Below, piece by piece: positions 14,555-25,747 of a DNA stretch of 64,000 bases. The notes below the pieces were generated by a model. It saw only the letters and a list, made by a program, of their open reading frames with translations, did no database searches and was not told the origin of the DNA. The stretch is from Dolomedes plantarius (lineage: Eukaryota > Arthropoda > Arachnida > Araneae > Dolomedidae): NCBI GenBank assembly GCA_907164885.2, contig OU015493.1, positions 118,824,193-118,888,192 of the forward strand, in the 5' to 3' direction. The position numbers were made by a program, and so were the translations under genes. Every line of letters begins with the position of its first letter. The stretch's first letter is position 1.

Positions 14555-14840
14555 GCGCGCGGTATGTTGGGCATGTCCAGGACTCGGGCCGAGACTTGAC
14601 GTTTGGACTGCACTGCTACTGTGTTAACCTGGGGGTCAGGTTACCCGCCTGTCAGTGCCGTGGGGGTTTCGAGGCTGTCAGAATTTTGCCCGGTCCCGGT
14701 TTGACGATGAGAAGGTAGTGAATGCTGCTTGTTCCATTCTCCGACATTCTGCTCCAACACTTCTCGGGACTGATAACATGGAGCTCTCAGGTCAACTATT
14801 CCTCTCCTACCTGTTGCACACACATACACAACCTGCAGCA
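14060..14840. promoter_or_regulatory. GC-rich island with (GA)n tract, candidate promoter or enhancer
   Basis: A high-GC interval (CGGGCGTACG, GCGGCGCGCGG and similar) with a GAGAGA tract at about 14523-14553. GAGA tracts are known to bind GAGA-factor-type proteins in arthropod promoters. Several overlapping frames of about 60-115 codons are open on both strands because stops are rare in this base composition; none resembles a known protein. Confidence 0.3.
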
Positions 14841-15059
14841 TAGCTGCACCCGTTACTTTGTACCATCAGAAATATCCAAATTTAACTAGCGCCTGAAGAC
14901 ATCCCTGCGAAATGCGCATTAAAGTACTACTGGCAATATCGAGAGACTTACAAGAGATCCAATATTGCGATTATGCTTCACCTGTGATCATTTAGATCAT
15001 TTCTTTCAAACCTGCTTATTTTGTACACATTATATGTAAACAACTTATTCGTGATTTAA

Positions 15060-15289
15060 GGGGTCAGGTACTTTTTAAAAGCTAAGAGACTCGACAAAGA
15101 TATTCCTATATTAAATCATCAGTAGTTATCAAAATCTTTTATTCAGGAATAGGAAAATTTTTCTGTGAGTTAAACACACTTTCTTCTTTGTAAATATGGC
15201 TCTTAATTCTTTCTAGCTTGAAAATAGTTTTTTGAAATTTCATCCATTGTTTTTTTTCAATGTTAGCACAGACTTGTGTCCGTATATTA

Positions 15290-15372
<83 letters not shown>

Positions 15373-15857
15373 ATTTTAAAATTAAGTTGTATAATATATC
15401 CTTAAAATGACGAATTTTGAAATCAAAATTCTTAGTTCTTCATAGAAAAAAAAATGTTTTGTTTTTAAATTTTTTTATTTCAGAATTTTTTTTGATAAAT
15501 TTTACTGTAATTCAAATTTTTATGGTAGGAATCACATAATTGTTCGTCATTTTAATGATACATGATTATATTGCCCGTGTATAAAATTTCATGGTATTCT
15601 AGCCAACTGGTGATATCATGCGCAATGACATAACAATGAAAAAAACAATGGTTAAAATTTTAAACAATTTAAAAAATCTCTCTTCAAGCTAGAAAAAATT
15701 GAGAGCTATATTTATAAAGAAGAAAGAGTGTTTAACTCACAGTAAAATTTTCATAATTCTTAATAAATTATCTTAGTAGCTACTGATGATTGAAAATAGG
15801 GATAAGTTTGTCGAGCATCTTGGTCTTTAAAAGGTACCTGACCTTTAAAAGGTACCC
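15060..15857. mobile_element. 798-bp inverted-repeat element with TTAA flanks
   Basis: Two arms of about 200 bp (15060-15262 and about 15640-15857) are inverted copies, sharing GTGAGTTAAACAC and TTCTAGCTTGAA-type blocks. The centre holds an 80-bp (TA)n tract. TTAA lies at both outer edges. The right tip carries a small duplication of GACCTTTAAAAGGTACC. TTAA flanks recall piggyBac targets, but the termini begin GGG rather than CCC, so I do not assign a superfamily. Confidence 0.7.
15291..15369. repeat. (TA)n microsatellite
   Basis: About 79 bp of TA lying in the centre of the inverted-repeat element at 15060-15857. Confidence 0.97.
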
Positions 15858-16014
15858 TTAAATATGTTTTAATTTAAATTCAAGTCTGTATAATTAAAGC
15901 CCAACATGTTTTTGGATTATCTCTAAAAGTTAAACTCCTATATGTCCCATTCTTTCATGTTCTAAATTATTCCTTAGCCTTGCGTTCTTTCGAACGTATA
16001 GATATTAAATACTT

Positions 16015-16258
16015 CAAGCTGCCACACCACAGGTCCAGGGTTCGATCCTGCGACGAGACAAGGTCGACTCAACCTTTCTTTCCTTGTGTGGGTCGATAAA
16101 ATGAAGACCAAGCATTCTTGGGAACAAAATCAGTGGGCCTCGCGTCAGGTTGACCACCTGACCGAGACATATGCTGTATGGCACCCCAAACCGACGGTCA
16201 AAAAAGCGGAGATAGGCACCACCGGCCTTGGTCCACATTCGGACTGTTGTGCCATAAG
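16015..16258 (+). mobile_element. tRNA-derived SINE, type 1 (5'-truncated)
   Basis: Contains a Pol III B box (GGTTCGATCC) followed by a body ending ...CACATTCGGACTGTTGTG. It matches the SINE at 18170-18436 throughout, but the A-box part is missing. Confidence 0.75.
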
Positions 16259-16493
16259 TTTAGTTTTAGTTTAGTTTTTAGATATTAAATAATTAATCAC
16301 TGATTAATCGTTTTCAAATGCTACAAAGAGACGTCTCATCAGATCTTTTAATTTCTTTTTTCCTCTTGGCCTCTAACCTGATCTTACTTCATTCTAGCTT
16401 TGTTTAGTTATTTAGCTACAAAGAAATGCTATTGCTTTTTTAAAATTAAATTTATTAATTTTAATGTTGTGAGTAATATAACAGTCATGTTCG

Positions 16494-16497
<4 letters not shown>

Positions 16498-16549
<52 letters not shown>

Positions 16550-16583
16550 ATATGTATATATATAAAGAGAGAGAGAGAGAGAG
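16498..16583. repeat. Compound (TA)n(TG)n(GA)n microsatellite
   Basis: A TA tract followed by a short TG run, more TATA, then AGAGAGAG. Confidence 0.95.
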
Positions 16584-17290
16584 AATGTAGCTCAAAGAAA
16601 AATGAAAGTTCCCGAATACAATTAAGTAAGAGCCCAACAAAAAGAGCGCAGTATTTTGTTTCATAAGGATCAGACCATTCTGAAACACCCCCTCTAGTTT
16701 ATTAGTACTGTTGATGTTACACCTATAGGTCATCACTTTTTCTTTATCCATAAATCTACAGATACTTGTAAACACATTTATATTTATTAGGAAAACTTTT
16801 TTGCAATAATATATGATAGAAGTATGCAAATTCGATATGTCGTTCATAAATATTCTGAAACTGAGAGATTTAATCAATAAATTTACCATACGATATTCTT
16901 TTTCACCGAATAAATAAATTAAGAAAAACATAAAAGCATGTGGGAAATTATAAACATTTTTTACACTTTACACTGTGAAAGCAGCGTCAATTGTCGCAGT
17001 CCGTTTGTTGTGCAGATTATCTGCTTATGATCCCGGGCAGTTTTCCTGGAATCCGTGAGAATTTTCCTGATCCACTCATCGAATGATCCCGATCTACAGT
17101 GTTCCCTTTGAGTCCGCTCCATCCAAGCATGCAAAAGACTAATACCGCGTTGTCATGAGCTTCAACGACGAAGATAGATGAGCTAAAGGGACAGACAGAC
17201 ATCACTGGGGTGGGTGGTAGTGGAACAAGAGATATGTTGTTCTATATCGTTATAGCTTTTCAGGAAAAGGGGGGAAGGGGATGAGAGCCA

Positions 17291-17787
17291 TTCTAAAGGA
17301 TTCAGAGAAGGGTTTATATACCAAGAAATAATTTCTGGCACAGAATGTCTAGTGAGTTCAATTCTAAAGTGTTCAGAGGAGGATTTATATTCCAAGAAAT
17401 AATTTCTGGCATAGAATGTCTAGTAAGTTCAATTCTAAAGGATTCAGAGAAGGGTTTACATTCCGAGAAATAATTTCTGGCATAGAATGTCTAGTAAGTT
17501 CAATTCTAAAGTGTTCAGAGGAGGGTTTATATTCCAAGAAATAATTTCTGGCACAGAATGTCTAGTAAGTTCAATTCTAAAGGATTCAGAGAAGGGTTTA
17601 CATTCCGAGAAATAATTTCTGACACAGAATGTCTAGTAAGTTCAATTCTAAAGTATCCAGAGAAGGGTTTATATTCTGAGAAATAATTTCTGGCACAGAA
17701 TGTCTAGTAAGTTCAATTCTAAAGGATTCAGAGAAGGGTTTATATTCCAAGATATAATTTCTGGCACAGAATGTCTAGTAAGTTACG
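17291..17787 (+). repeat. Minisatellite, 71-bp unit, 7 copies
   Basis: TTCTAAAG recurs at 17291, 17362, 17433, 17504, 17575, 17646 and 17717, exactly 71 bp apart. Each unit contains AAATAATTTCTGGCA and GAATGTCTAGTAAGTT. Units alternate between a GGATTCAGAGAAG type and a GTGTTCAGAGGAG type. Confidence 0.95.
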
Positions 17788-17880
17788 CATTTTATATATT
17801 AAGAGGATAAACTATTTCGGATTTAGAAAATATCAGTTCAATTCTCTACATTTGATTTGCTGCAGCCTGATTGTTTAGAT

Positions 17881-18638
17881 CAGTGATTCCCAATCGGTAT
17901 GCGTGGCACTTTCGGGTGCCACGCAGTTTTTTTTTTGGGGAAAAAAAAAAGATTTTAGTAGGGAAATCATAAAATAAACATTAAGTTGATATCAAACATT
18001 TGTTCTCTAAGCATGAATCGCAAGTCTCACATTAATAAAACAACACTATTCCTAGTGATTTCCATTGTAGTCCTGTAGTATAATATGACATTGAATCCCA
18101 TGGCTATTTTTGAAACTGTATTAATGTATTCAATTCTGTTGTTTGTTACTTATATCTTTACTAAACTCATGACGCAACAGTCCGCTGTGGACCAAGGCCG
18201 GCGGTGCCCATCTCCGCATTCTTGACCGTGGGCTTGGGTGCCATACAGTATATGTCTCATTCAGGTGGTCAACCTAACGTGAGACCCCCAGAGTTTAGTT
18301 CCCAAGCATGCTTGGACCTCATTTTATCGACTCACTTAAGAGATGAAAGGCTGAGTCGACCTTCTCCAATCGCAGGATCGAACCCTGGACCTGTGGTGTG
18401 GCAGCTTGAAGCTTTTTACCACTACGCCACCGGGAGTCACTTATATCTTTAAATAAATAAATAAAATCAGCAATGGAGTAAGTATTTATTTGAACTAAAA
18501 TTTCACATGTTCCTGATATAAATTCCGCTTTGATTTCATATTTAAAAAATTGAAAAACTGAGATTCTAAAAAGGGTGCCCCGAGTTTCTACACTCATTCC
18601 CAAGGGAGCCGCAAGCATAAAAAGGTTGAGAATCCCTG
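17881..18638. mobile_element. Old hAT-like element carrying a nested SINE
   Basis: Ends CAGTGATTCCCAATC and GGTTGAGAATCCCTG are an imperfect inverted pair of hAT type. The 8-bp flanks, GTTTAGAT and GCCTCGAT, match at 5 of 8 positions, fitting a decayed target duplication. A tRNA-derived SINE lies inside in minus orientation. Confidence 0.65.
18170..18436 (-). mobile_element. tRNA-derived SINE, type 1
   Basis: Read on the minus strand it starts CCCGGTGGCGTAGTGGTAAA (A box TGGCGTAGTGG), then the B box GGTTCGATCC, then a body shared with 16015-16258. The tRNA-like head and internal Pol III promoter define it as a SINE; it does not fold as a complete functional tRNA gene. Confidence 0.82.
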
Positions 18639-19163
18639 GCCTCGATCCTGGCCGATTCCATTTCTTATGTCAGAGGAAACGATGACCGGCCAAACGCATG
18701 TGACCGACACATTAGAGCGACTACTCTGTATAAGATAAATTAATATACTTCTTCGATGGCGACACGACGGCAGTTGCACTTGCTGGTCTACCCAATATTA
18801 GATAACATTTTGAGGTCTGATTTAAAACATCAGTATGATAGGACTAATGTGACTAAATATGACTTATTAAATAACTTTTTTACGTAAAAAAGAAACTGAA
18901 GCAATGAATTGAATGCTCTTTTCCTATACGTATCAAAACAAGTTTTACTTATTCAATGTTTTCTATATATAATCTTTTAAAGATACTTAAAAAAATTAAA
19001 TTAAATTAACAGTTTCTGGCTGAGAAAAATCCATTTTAAAACGGTAGTAAAAAAATCAAAAACATTTTTATTTGGTTACAGCTTATTATAGATATTAGTT
19101 TTAGAGAAAGGGATATTTTTCGAAATTGCCTGAAATATGTATACCCGAATTCATTCACATATA

Positions 19164-19545
19164 CAGTCGAGCCCCGTTATAGCGAACCCGGTATATAACG
19201 AACTCACGGATATAACGAACGAAAATTTTGGTCCCGCCATTTTCCTATTGTAAGTAATTTAATTAGTATTGTGTCAGTTTAATGGAATCGATTTTAGTTG
19301 ATTTAATTCACTAATGATCATTTTTAATAGATATTTATTATTTTTTAATACATAATTACTGAATGCACATTGCAACTAATTATTTGTGTAATGTTTGTGA
19401 TGTAACTGTTTGTTATGATTAATGTTTCTGATGTAAATGTTTGTGAACTCTAACATTTTTCTTAACGGTTCGGATATAGCGAACCACCGGATAAAGCGAA
19501 CAAAACCTTTGGCTCTTTGAAGTTCGTTATAACGGGGTTCAACTG
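19164..19545. mobile_element. Pogo/Tigger-like MITE, copy B
   Basis: A 382-bp relative of the copy at 7548, in the opposite orientation, with TA on both flanks. Left end CAGTCGAGCCCCGTTATAGC, right end ATAACGGGGTTCAACTG. Non-coding. Confidence 0.77.
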
Positions 19546-20164
19546 TATTACTGTTTTAATAGGATTAATCATAACTCTATTATGGTTATGTAATAACCCA
19601 AAGACAACAGAGGGCCTTATTTCACAAAAGGGATATTGCGTCTGATAATAACTGCCTTATAGATGACTTGGTTTTGAATTTGGCAGCTATACAGATATTT
19701 TTCATTAGGTTAAATTTGCTATCTCTTTTTTTTTGTTACTCCCAAAAAAGAAGCGAAGAATTCTTTAAGATTTTCTAAAGTTCAGTAACATTTTAGATAG
19801 ATAGCTTAAAAAATTGAAGATTAAATTACCTTCAGTTAAATTATATTTATTCTTAAATGACTGTGATCCACTAAAGAGGAAATGTTAGAAGAAACGCTTA
19901 CTTGAAAATAAAGTTATTTATTTATTATTTTGTTCTTTTTTAAAGCAGTGAGCAAAGATGAAATTGAAAACTTTTGATTCATTTTACGTTTTGAATTGCC
20001 TCTATTTGTAAGGGTGGAGCCTAAACGGGTGGTAGAGGGAGTTCGGACTCCGGCCTATGAGCAATATTCTGACCCAAATATGCCCCAAATTTTATATACC
20101 TCGAGGTTATACCTCGAGGTTGCATCAGTTGACAGCACACACATCTTTAGTCCCCATGTTATGG

Positions 20165-20169
20165 TTAAC

Positions 20170-20215
<46 letters not shown>

Positions 20216-20305
20216 CGCCCTTAATGGCCGTTCTTACAAAGGGAGTACGAAATTTCCCGTTCTAAAGATAGAATCGGAAAAGTGGGCCCGTAAGCTAAAG
20301 GTTAA
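20165..20305. mobile_element. Small palindromic element with TTAACCTTTA ends
   Basis: Bounded by TTAACCTTTA and TAAAGGTTAA with a (TA)n tract directly inside the left end. The interior includes AAGTGGGCCCGTAAGC. A related half-element lies at 62409-62503. Confidence 0.55.
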
Positions 20306-21118
20306 TTTACGTCCCGGCGTTTTTGGGCTCTCAGATTAGTTAATCCATATTTTTCAATTGTTGTTATTTTTCTATGGGAAGGGAGACATTTAGATAAAGA
20401 AAGGGACATTTAAAATTCGTATTTAAACTTTTTACAAATGTCTATTTCATCATTTAGAACACATAATGGAAAAACACTATTAAGCATTAATAACAAAAAC
20501 TTTTTCCACTACATTACCCTTTATTTTTCGGAAAATTTTAAAGGGTGATGGGATTTTTTTATTTTTTTTTATTTTGTATTTGTGTATCTCTTTCGTTACT
20601 ATAGTTGGATGTCCGACTAAAAAAAAGGGGGGGGGGGGAGAAGATAGAGGCTACAGTGATGGATGCCGGGAAGGATGTGGTCACGTGGTGCCTGTCGCGC
20701 TGCATTGTGGTTGCGCGTTTCCGATGCCAGATATCGGGTGAAAGTCGAAATCTGCTTGATGGATGAGACTTTTTTAAAAATAGGATCTTAATTTCTTTTC
20801 TGACGAAGAAGGATTTTTTTCCCCTCTCTGTTATGTTCCTTTCTCTCTCGTCTCATTTTTTTTTCTCAATCGATGGAACTGAGAACTACAGCAGCTGTTT
20901 TACAATGCAAGCGGGATAATAACGGAAGATTTTTTTTCCTAATATATTTTTGCTCTTGAAATGCCACAGCGTCTAGTTAGCAAAGCTTTTATATCTTTAA
21001 TCTGGGTTTTTACATTAAATACTATTTCAACTGCCCGTCAATCAATCAAAATAAGGATAATTTATCAACTTCACGAGCGGGCTGAGATTATAAGAATTGT
21101 AATCTTTTAAAATTTTCC

Positions 21119-21165
21119 GCGACAAAATTTAGGTCAAATCTACGATTTGACCTAAATTTTATCGC
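21119..21165. other. Near-perfect 22-bp hairpin
   Basis: Arms 21119-21140 and 21144-21165 are inverted copies with 21 of 22 positions matching (core AATTTAGGTCAAATC), separated by a TAC loop. Short foldback DNA; no wider element boundary is visible. Confidence 0.85.
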
Positions 21166-21225
21166 TATTTTATTTTGCCTTGTAGTAAGAAAATTAATGG
21201 TATTTTCTTCTTATAAAAGTTTTTT

Positions 21226-21229
<4 letters not shown>

Positions 21230-21312
<83 letters not shown>
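21230..21312. repeat. (TA)n microsatellite
   Basis: About 83 bp of TA ending exactly at the left terminus of the element at 21313. Confidence 0.97.
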
Positions 21313-21315
<3 letters not shown>

Positions 21316-21924
21316 TCGAACCTCTATATATCGAACTTCCACATATCGAAATTTTCTATATATCGAACTCTTAGCAAATCTCCATGTTCCTTACATAGAA
21401 AAATTGTTTCTATATATCGAAAATATCTCTATATATCGAAATTTTTTTCAAGACAAATTGGGAGATTTTATTCCACTTTAGAACAAAATCTCCCAATTTT
21501 TGGCATTTGAAACAATACGTCGTGGACATCAATTCGCGGAAAATGTCCCTGATTAAGTTTTTAGTGGACTGAATAAATACGAACATTTCTTTGAACTTTC
21601 CGCAAAACTGGCTGTTCAGCAAGATATTCGTAGCTCTTTTTTTTTTTAAAGAATGTAAATGTGATCATTGTAACCACTGTCTAGATTGTTTTTTTAAAGG
21701 TATGTAGTACTCAATAAATCTTTCATATTAATTAATTTTTTAGTTATTAACTTTCATTTAATGGGATTCGCATATAAATTAGAAATGGAGTTTCGTATAC
21801 GAAAATTAGCTTTAATTTTTTTAAGGAGAATTATGATAAAACAGCTCAATTCTATATATCGAAATTTCTATATATCGAATTTTTTTCCGGCAATTTGCTA
21901 CTTCGATATATGGAGGTTCGACTG
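21313..21924. mobile_element. Pogo/Tigger-like element, copy C (different subfamily)
   Basis: A 612-bp element with ends CAGTCGAACCTCTATATATC and GATATATGGAGGTTCGACTG, TA on both sides. The left end abuts an 80-bp (TA)n tract. The subterminal motif TATATATCGAA is repeated several times at both ends. No intact gene. Confidence 0.77.
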
Positions 21925-22341
21925 TATATACATGAATTTAAGTTTTAGATTAATGATACTGCAACAAGGAATCTTTATTCTGTAAGTTCAAGGTGCATTG
22001 AGTACCACATGTTTATCACAAAATTTAAATTTTCATGACTCGCTGCAAATGCTCCAAAAAAAGATTCCGCTATGTATGAACATCTGTTGATTATTTATGA
22101 TCTAAAATCTTGTATTGAAAGGATTTTTGTGATTCTTATTTTGAACATTTCTTTAAATTCCTTGGTTCTAGTAAGATTCAGACCAAGACAACAATTTTCT
22201 ACAATCTTACCCAAATTCGAAAACCAAGTTTACAGCTCTCGAGAAAAGCTTTGCTTTACCTTCATTTTGTTTGATTTTCAGCGCTATGTTCAACTTTTTG
22301 CTACACGAGTGTTAATTAGACCGGGACCTACTGTTTAAAGC

Positions 22342-22437
22342 CGATTCCGAACGGCTACAAATATCCATGCCAACAGGGGAACTAGAACCCACAGGATCTG
22401 AACCGAATGCCAGTGCCCTAGCCATTCGGCCATCAAT
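22342..22437 (-). mobile_element. tRNA-like SINE head (type 5)
   Basis: Minus-strand sequence TGGCCGAATGGCTAGGGCAC resembles a class II tRNA A box, and GGTTCTAGTTCC follows as a B box. Only about 95 bp can be delimited, and acceptor-stem complementarity is not evident, so a tRNA relic or SINE head is more likely than a working tRNA gene. Confidence 0.55.
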
Positions 22438-23546
22438 TAAACCTTAATTTTAGAGTTACAGTACGAGCATATGATCTGTCTGATTCTGTCAATTTGCGTG
22501 GAATTTATCCAAAAGACAACCAAGTTTACAGCATATTGTTAGATAACATTCGTTATGGTAGATCTGTGTAAAGCGCTATCTTATGCCTAAACAAACAATT
22601 TGCTTAAAATTATTTATAAGAACAAAAATTCTGAACTTGAAATAACTATTGTTTAATTATTAAATATCAAGTACTATATTGAAAGTTTCTAATTTTTATA
22701 TCCTAATATCCAATTATATCATAAATAATCATTGATTTTTATTGAAAGGATTTCACTCACTTATCACATAAAAAATGAGTTAATTTAGTTTCAAATATGA
22801 AAAATATATAAAATAAAATTAATTAATAAGACTTTTTAAAATATCTCTAATAGCATTACCATGTATTGTATTAAGTATATATGTAAAACATTAACACTTG
22901 AGAAAAACGTACAACAAATAAATCTTTAATGGTAATGTGGAAGAGTTTCCCAACAAAAGCTATGTCTCTATGGAAACACAAATATTTTTGCTAAATAATT
23001 ACCCTCTGAAATTGTAAAAATATTAGAGGAAGCTAAAATATCACTGTGATACCGCAATAACGCATTCATCAACCACTGCCTAAGATTCTAGACAGATTTA
23101 TAGATTACCCGTGAAAGTTTATTTTCCTAGCTGCTGACATTCGTTTTCAAGAACGACTTGCATCAGTCGACTCATGCAATGTCACCCGTCAGAAGTAACA
23201 CATCTTCATGTGTCAACGCCAGAATACGTGTCTGCTAAGAAAGTACTTTGAATAAATAACCTAAGTTTTAACTATTTTGCTTAAGACATATAACCGAACG
23301 AAAATATTAATCTTTCTTGTTTTTTAAAAGGATGGCACTTTATTTTCTTTTTTCGGGCTTGGGAAGTATTTTTTTTTACGTTAAAAGTTCTCGCGTGCTG
23401 CATAAAGATCTAAATCTATTTGGATCGTTAAAAATGAGCAACTATTTAACAGAGGAAAGCTGATAATTTTAAAAAAAACTGAATAACTACAACTTTTTTA
23501 CAGATAGCTAACGATATTTAACTAAAGTTAACTATATAGGAAACTA

Positions 23547-23762
23547 CACTGGTGTAAGAAATTAAGAGACTTGGTCGATTATCTCCAGAACTACTGTACC
23601 GATTTTAATGAAATTTGATATGTACATACATTGATACAGTACAAAACAAATAACCATTCAATAATTGTAATATACTCGCATGATCGTGCGCAACACTCGT
23701 TGGAGTCGGAATGTATGAAACAGCGGTTGCAGAATTAAAAAAAGGGTTAATTCTTGGTGTTA
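23547..23762 (+). mobile_element. Solo end of the long-TIR Tc1-like family
   Basis: About 215 bp matching, in inverted orientation, the transposase-5' side of the element at 25748-27270, including the stretch with AAAAAAAGGGTTAATTCTTGG. It starts with CACTGGTGTAAG after a TA and has a small internal deletion near its start. It breaks off just before the transposase start region. The rest of that copy is absent. Confidence 0.85.
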
Positions 23763-23957
23763 CATAGTTACAAACATACATAGGTATACATAGTTACAAA
23801 CATACACCCACACTTACATACATAGAAATATATCTGTGAGTGTGGGCAAAGCAGTTTGAAATGGAATTTGAAACAAATACTTACATAGAAAGGCACAAAC
23901 AAACGGAGCTCTTTACTATGGGAGATGATAAATATAGAATATTATAATCTATATATA

Positions 23958-25262
23958 CAGGGTGGCTAATAAATACTGTAACACTCCAAAAAATAAGAGT
24001 TAATTTTAATCGTTTGGAAAAACAATTTATCTATCTATTTGTGTGATTGGTAACTTTTTGTAAACGCAGACGATTTTTGTTTAAAGTAAAACATGTAGAA
24101 TATTTTTAAAGATGGAAGCCAAAAGGTTAATGGTTAAACAGCTTTTTGATCGCGAATTTTCTGCAGGTAAAATATTTAAGCAATTAAAATGCCTTGGTTT
24201 TAATAGGACGTTTATATATAGGACTATAAATCGATTATTGGATACCAATAGCTGTAAAGATCGACCAAGGTCCGGTCGTACACGCACTGTTCGTACAAAA
24301 GAACGTATCAAAAGAATTCGTGAAAAGATACGAAGAAATCCACAACGTTCTGCAAATAAAATGGCTGCAGAAGAGAACAACAGTCGCAGAACTATGCAAC
24401 TTATCATAAATGATTACCTGGGTTTTCGCCCTTATCGCAAAAGAAAAGTTCAAGGTTTGACTACTGCACAAATAGTAAAAAGGTTACAAAGATGTAAGAA
24501 ATTGCTGAACCGGCACGGTAGCAAAAGTGTTGAAAAAATAATTTTCTCTGATGAGAAGCTGTTTTGTACAGAACAAAGTTATAATGCTAAAAATGATATT
24601 GTATATTCAGCAACCTTCGAGGATATACCTGAAAATCTTCGAACTGTTAAACGCTTTCAGAACAAGAATTCTGTTATGATTTGGACTGCAGTGTCACACA
24701 ATGGAAAACTGCCTCTGAAATTCATCGATAAAGGAGTAAAAATCAATGCTGAATATTACAAACAGGAAGTATTGGCTACACGTTTATTACCACATGCTAA
24801 CAGATTGTATCCCAAAAAGAATTGGATATTTCAGCAAGATTCTGCACCGTCCCACCGATCCAAAACAACACAGGAATGGCTCCATGCCAATTGCCCGAAG
24901 TTTATCAAGCAAGAAGATTGGCCACCTTCTTCACCAGATCTAGATCCTTTAGACTATTGCATTTGGGGGATTTTAGAGTCTAAAGTAAATGCTAAGCAGC
25001 ACAGAAGTTTGGACTCCCTCAAAGCTTCCATACGGAGTGAATGGGACAAATTACCTCATAAAATGATTCGTGCCGCAATAGGACAGTGGCGTAAGAGATT
25101 ATCTTTAGTAATCGATAAAGATGGCGGTCGATTCGAGTAAAATTATTTCATGGTAAACTTTCATGAATAATGTTCATAATATTGTTGTATTTTCCATTTT
25201 CTATTTCATCTGTGTGTAATTAAATGATTCGATATTTGTCACAGTATTTATTAGCCACCCTG
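23958..25262 (+). mobile_element. Complete mariner-like (DD37D, maT-type) transposon
   Basis: A 1305-bp element with 22-bp perfect terminal inverted repeats beginning CAGGGTGGCTAATAAATACT, flanked by TA on both sides (23956-23957 and 25263-25264). The repeats continue a few bases further with one mismatch. It carries one long uninterrupted transposase gene. The insertion falls in the TATATA of a Helitron 5' end: TCTATATA stands before it and TATAAAACAGTTCCG resumes after it. Perfect ends plus an intact frame suggest a recent insertion. Confidence 0.93.
24112..25140 (+). CDS. Mariner-like DD37D transposase
   Basis: A 342-residue transposase that would bind the terminal repeats and perform cut-and-paste transposition into TA sites. 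Residues about 5-125 form the paired helix-turn-helix DNA-binding region, with an RPRSGR hinge at 51-56. The catalytic triad is visible as D147 (IFSDEK), D243 (QQDSAPSH) and D281 (DPLDYCIWG). There are 37 residues between the second and third Asp, which defines the DD37D arrangement seen in maT-type elements rather than classical mariner DD34D or Tc1 DD34E. The gene starts about 150 bp inside the left terminal repeat and ends about 100 bp before the right one. There are no stops or frameshifts, and length is normal for the superfamily. Activity is not shown; the reading frame only permits it. Confidence 0.93.
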   Translation: MEAKRLMVKQLFDREFSAGKIFKQLKCLGFNRTFIYRTINRLLDTNSCKDRPRSGRTRTVRTKERIKRIREKIRRNPQRSANKMAAEENNSRRTMQLIINDYLGFRPYRKRKVQGLTTAQIVKRLQRCKKLLNRHGSKSVEKIIFSDEKLFCTEQSYNAKNDIVYSATFEDIPENLRTVKRFQNKNSVMIWTAVSHNGKLPLKFIDKGVKINAEYYKQEVLATRLLPHANRLYPKKNWIFQQDSAPSHRSKTTQEWLHANCPKFIKQEDWPPSSPDLDPLDYCIWGILESKVNAKQHRSLDSLKASIRSEWDKLPHKMIRAAIGQWRKRLSLVIDKDGGRFE

Positions 25263-25747
25263 TATAAAACAGTTCCGTAACTAACTGACTCACTGACTGA
25301 TTTACTGATTGACAAACAACGCACAGACCAAACCGCTGGACCTAAAGGGCTGAAATTTTGCATGGCGATTCTTCTTATAGTGTAGGGGTGCACCAAGAAA
25401 GATTTTTGAAAAATTCTTCTCAGATTTTTTAAAATTAAATTTTTAAGCTGTTTTAGTAACTATTTTTAAGCTTGCATTTAAAATAATAATTTGAGGGTTA
25501 TAAAATTTATATCACGAGAAAGATCGTAAAAATTCCTTTAAAATGAGATTTTTTTCGAATCTTTACCTCCATTTTCTAATTTTTGGTAAATTTTTAAAGA
25601 TTAATTTTTAGAATTTAATTTATTAAATGCTGATCACGTGATCTGTTTTTCTGGTACTTTAAATAAATTTATCGTCAAGTGCATAACAACTAAATATGCT
25701 GGGTGGAAAAATTGGGTTTTTTGGCGTTTAAAAAGATTTTTAAAATA

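Larger units (their letters stand above)
23948..25697 (+). mobile_element. Non-autonomous Helitron, family A, copy 3 (interrupted and 3'-truncated)
   Basis: The 5' end TCTATATA is followed by the DD37D transposon (23958-25262), after which the Helitron resumes with TATAAAACAGTTCCG. It can be followed to about 25697, where similarity to the other copies stops near CATAACAACTAAATA. The 3' hairpin and CTAG end are missing. Confidence 0.82.

Noticed and set aside
14374..14718. Overlapping frames of about 60-115 codons in the GC-rich island
   Set aside because: Open on both strands because stops are rare at this base composition; includes translated (GA)n as Arg-Glu repeats.
17291..17787. CRISPR-like array
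   Set aside because: Units are contiguous 71-bp tandem repeats without unique spacers, in a eukaryotic context.
22342..22437. Possible tRNA gene
   Set aside because: A-box and B-box-like sequences are present but no acceptor stem pairing is evident; treated as a SINE head or relic.
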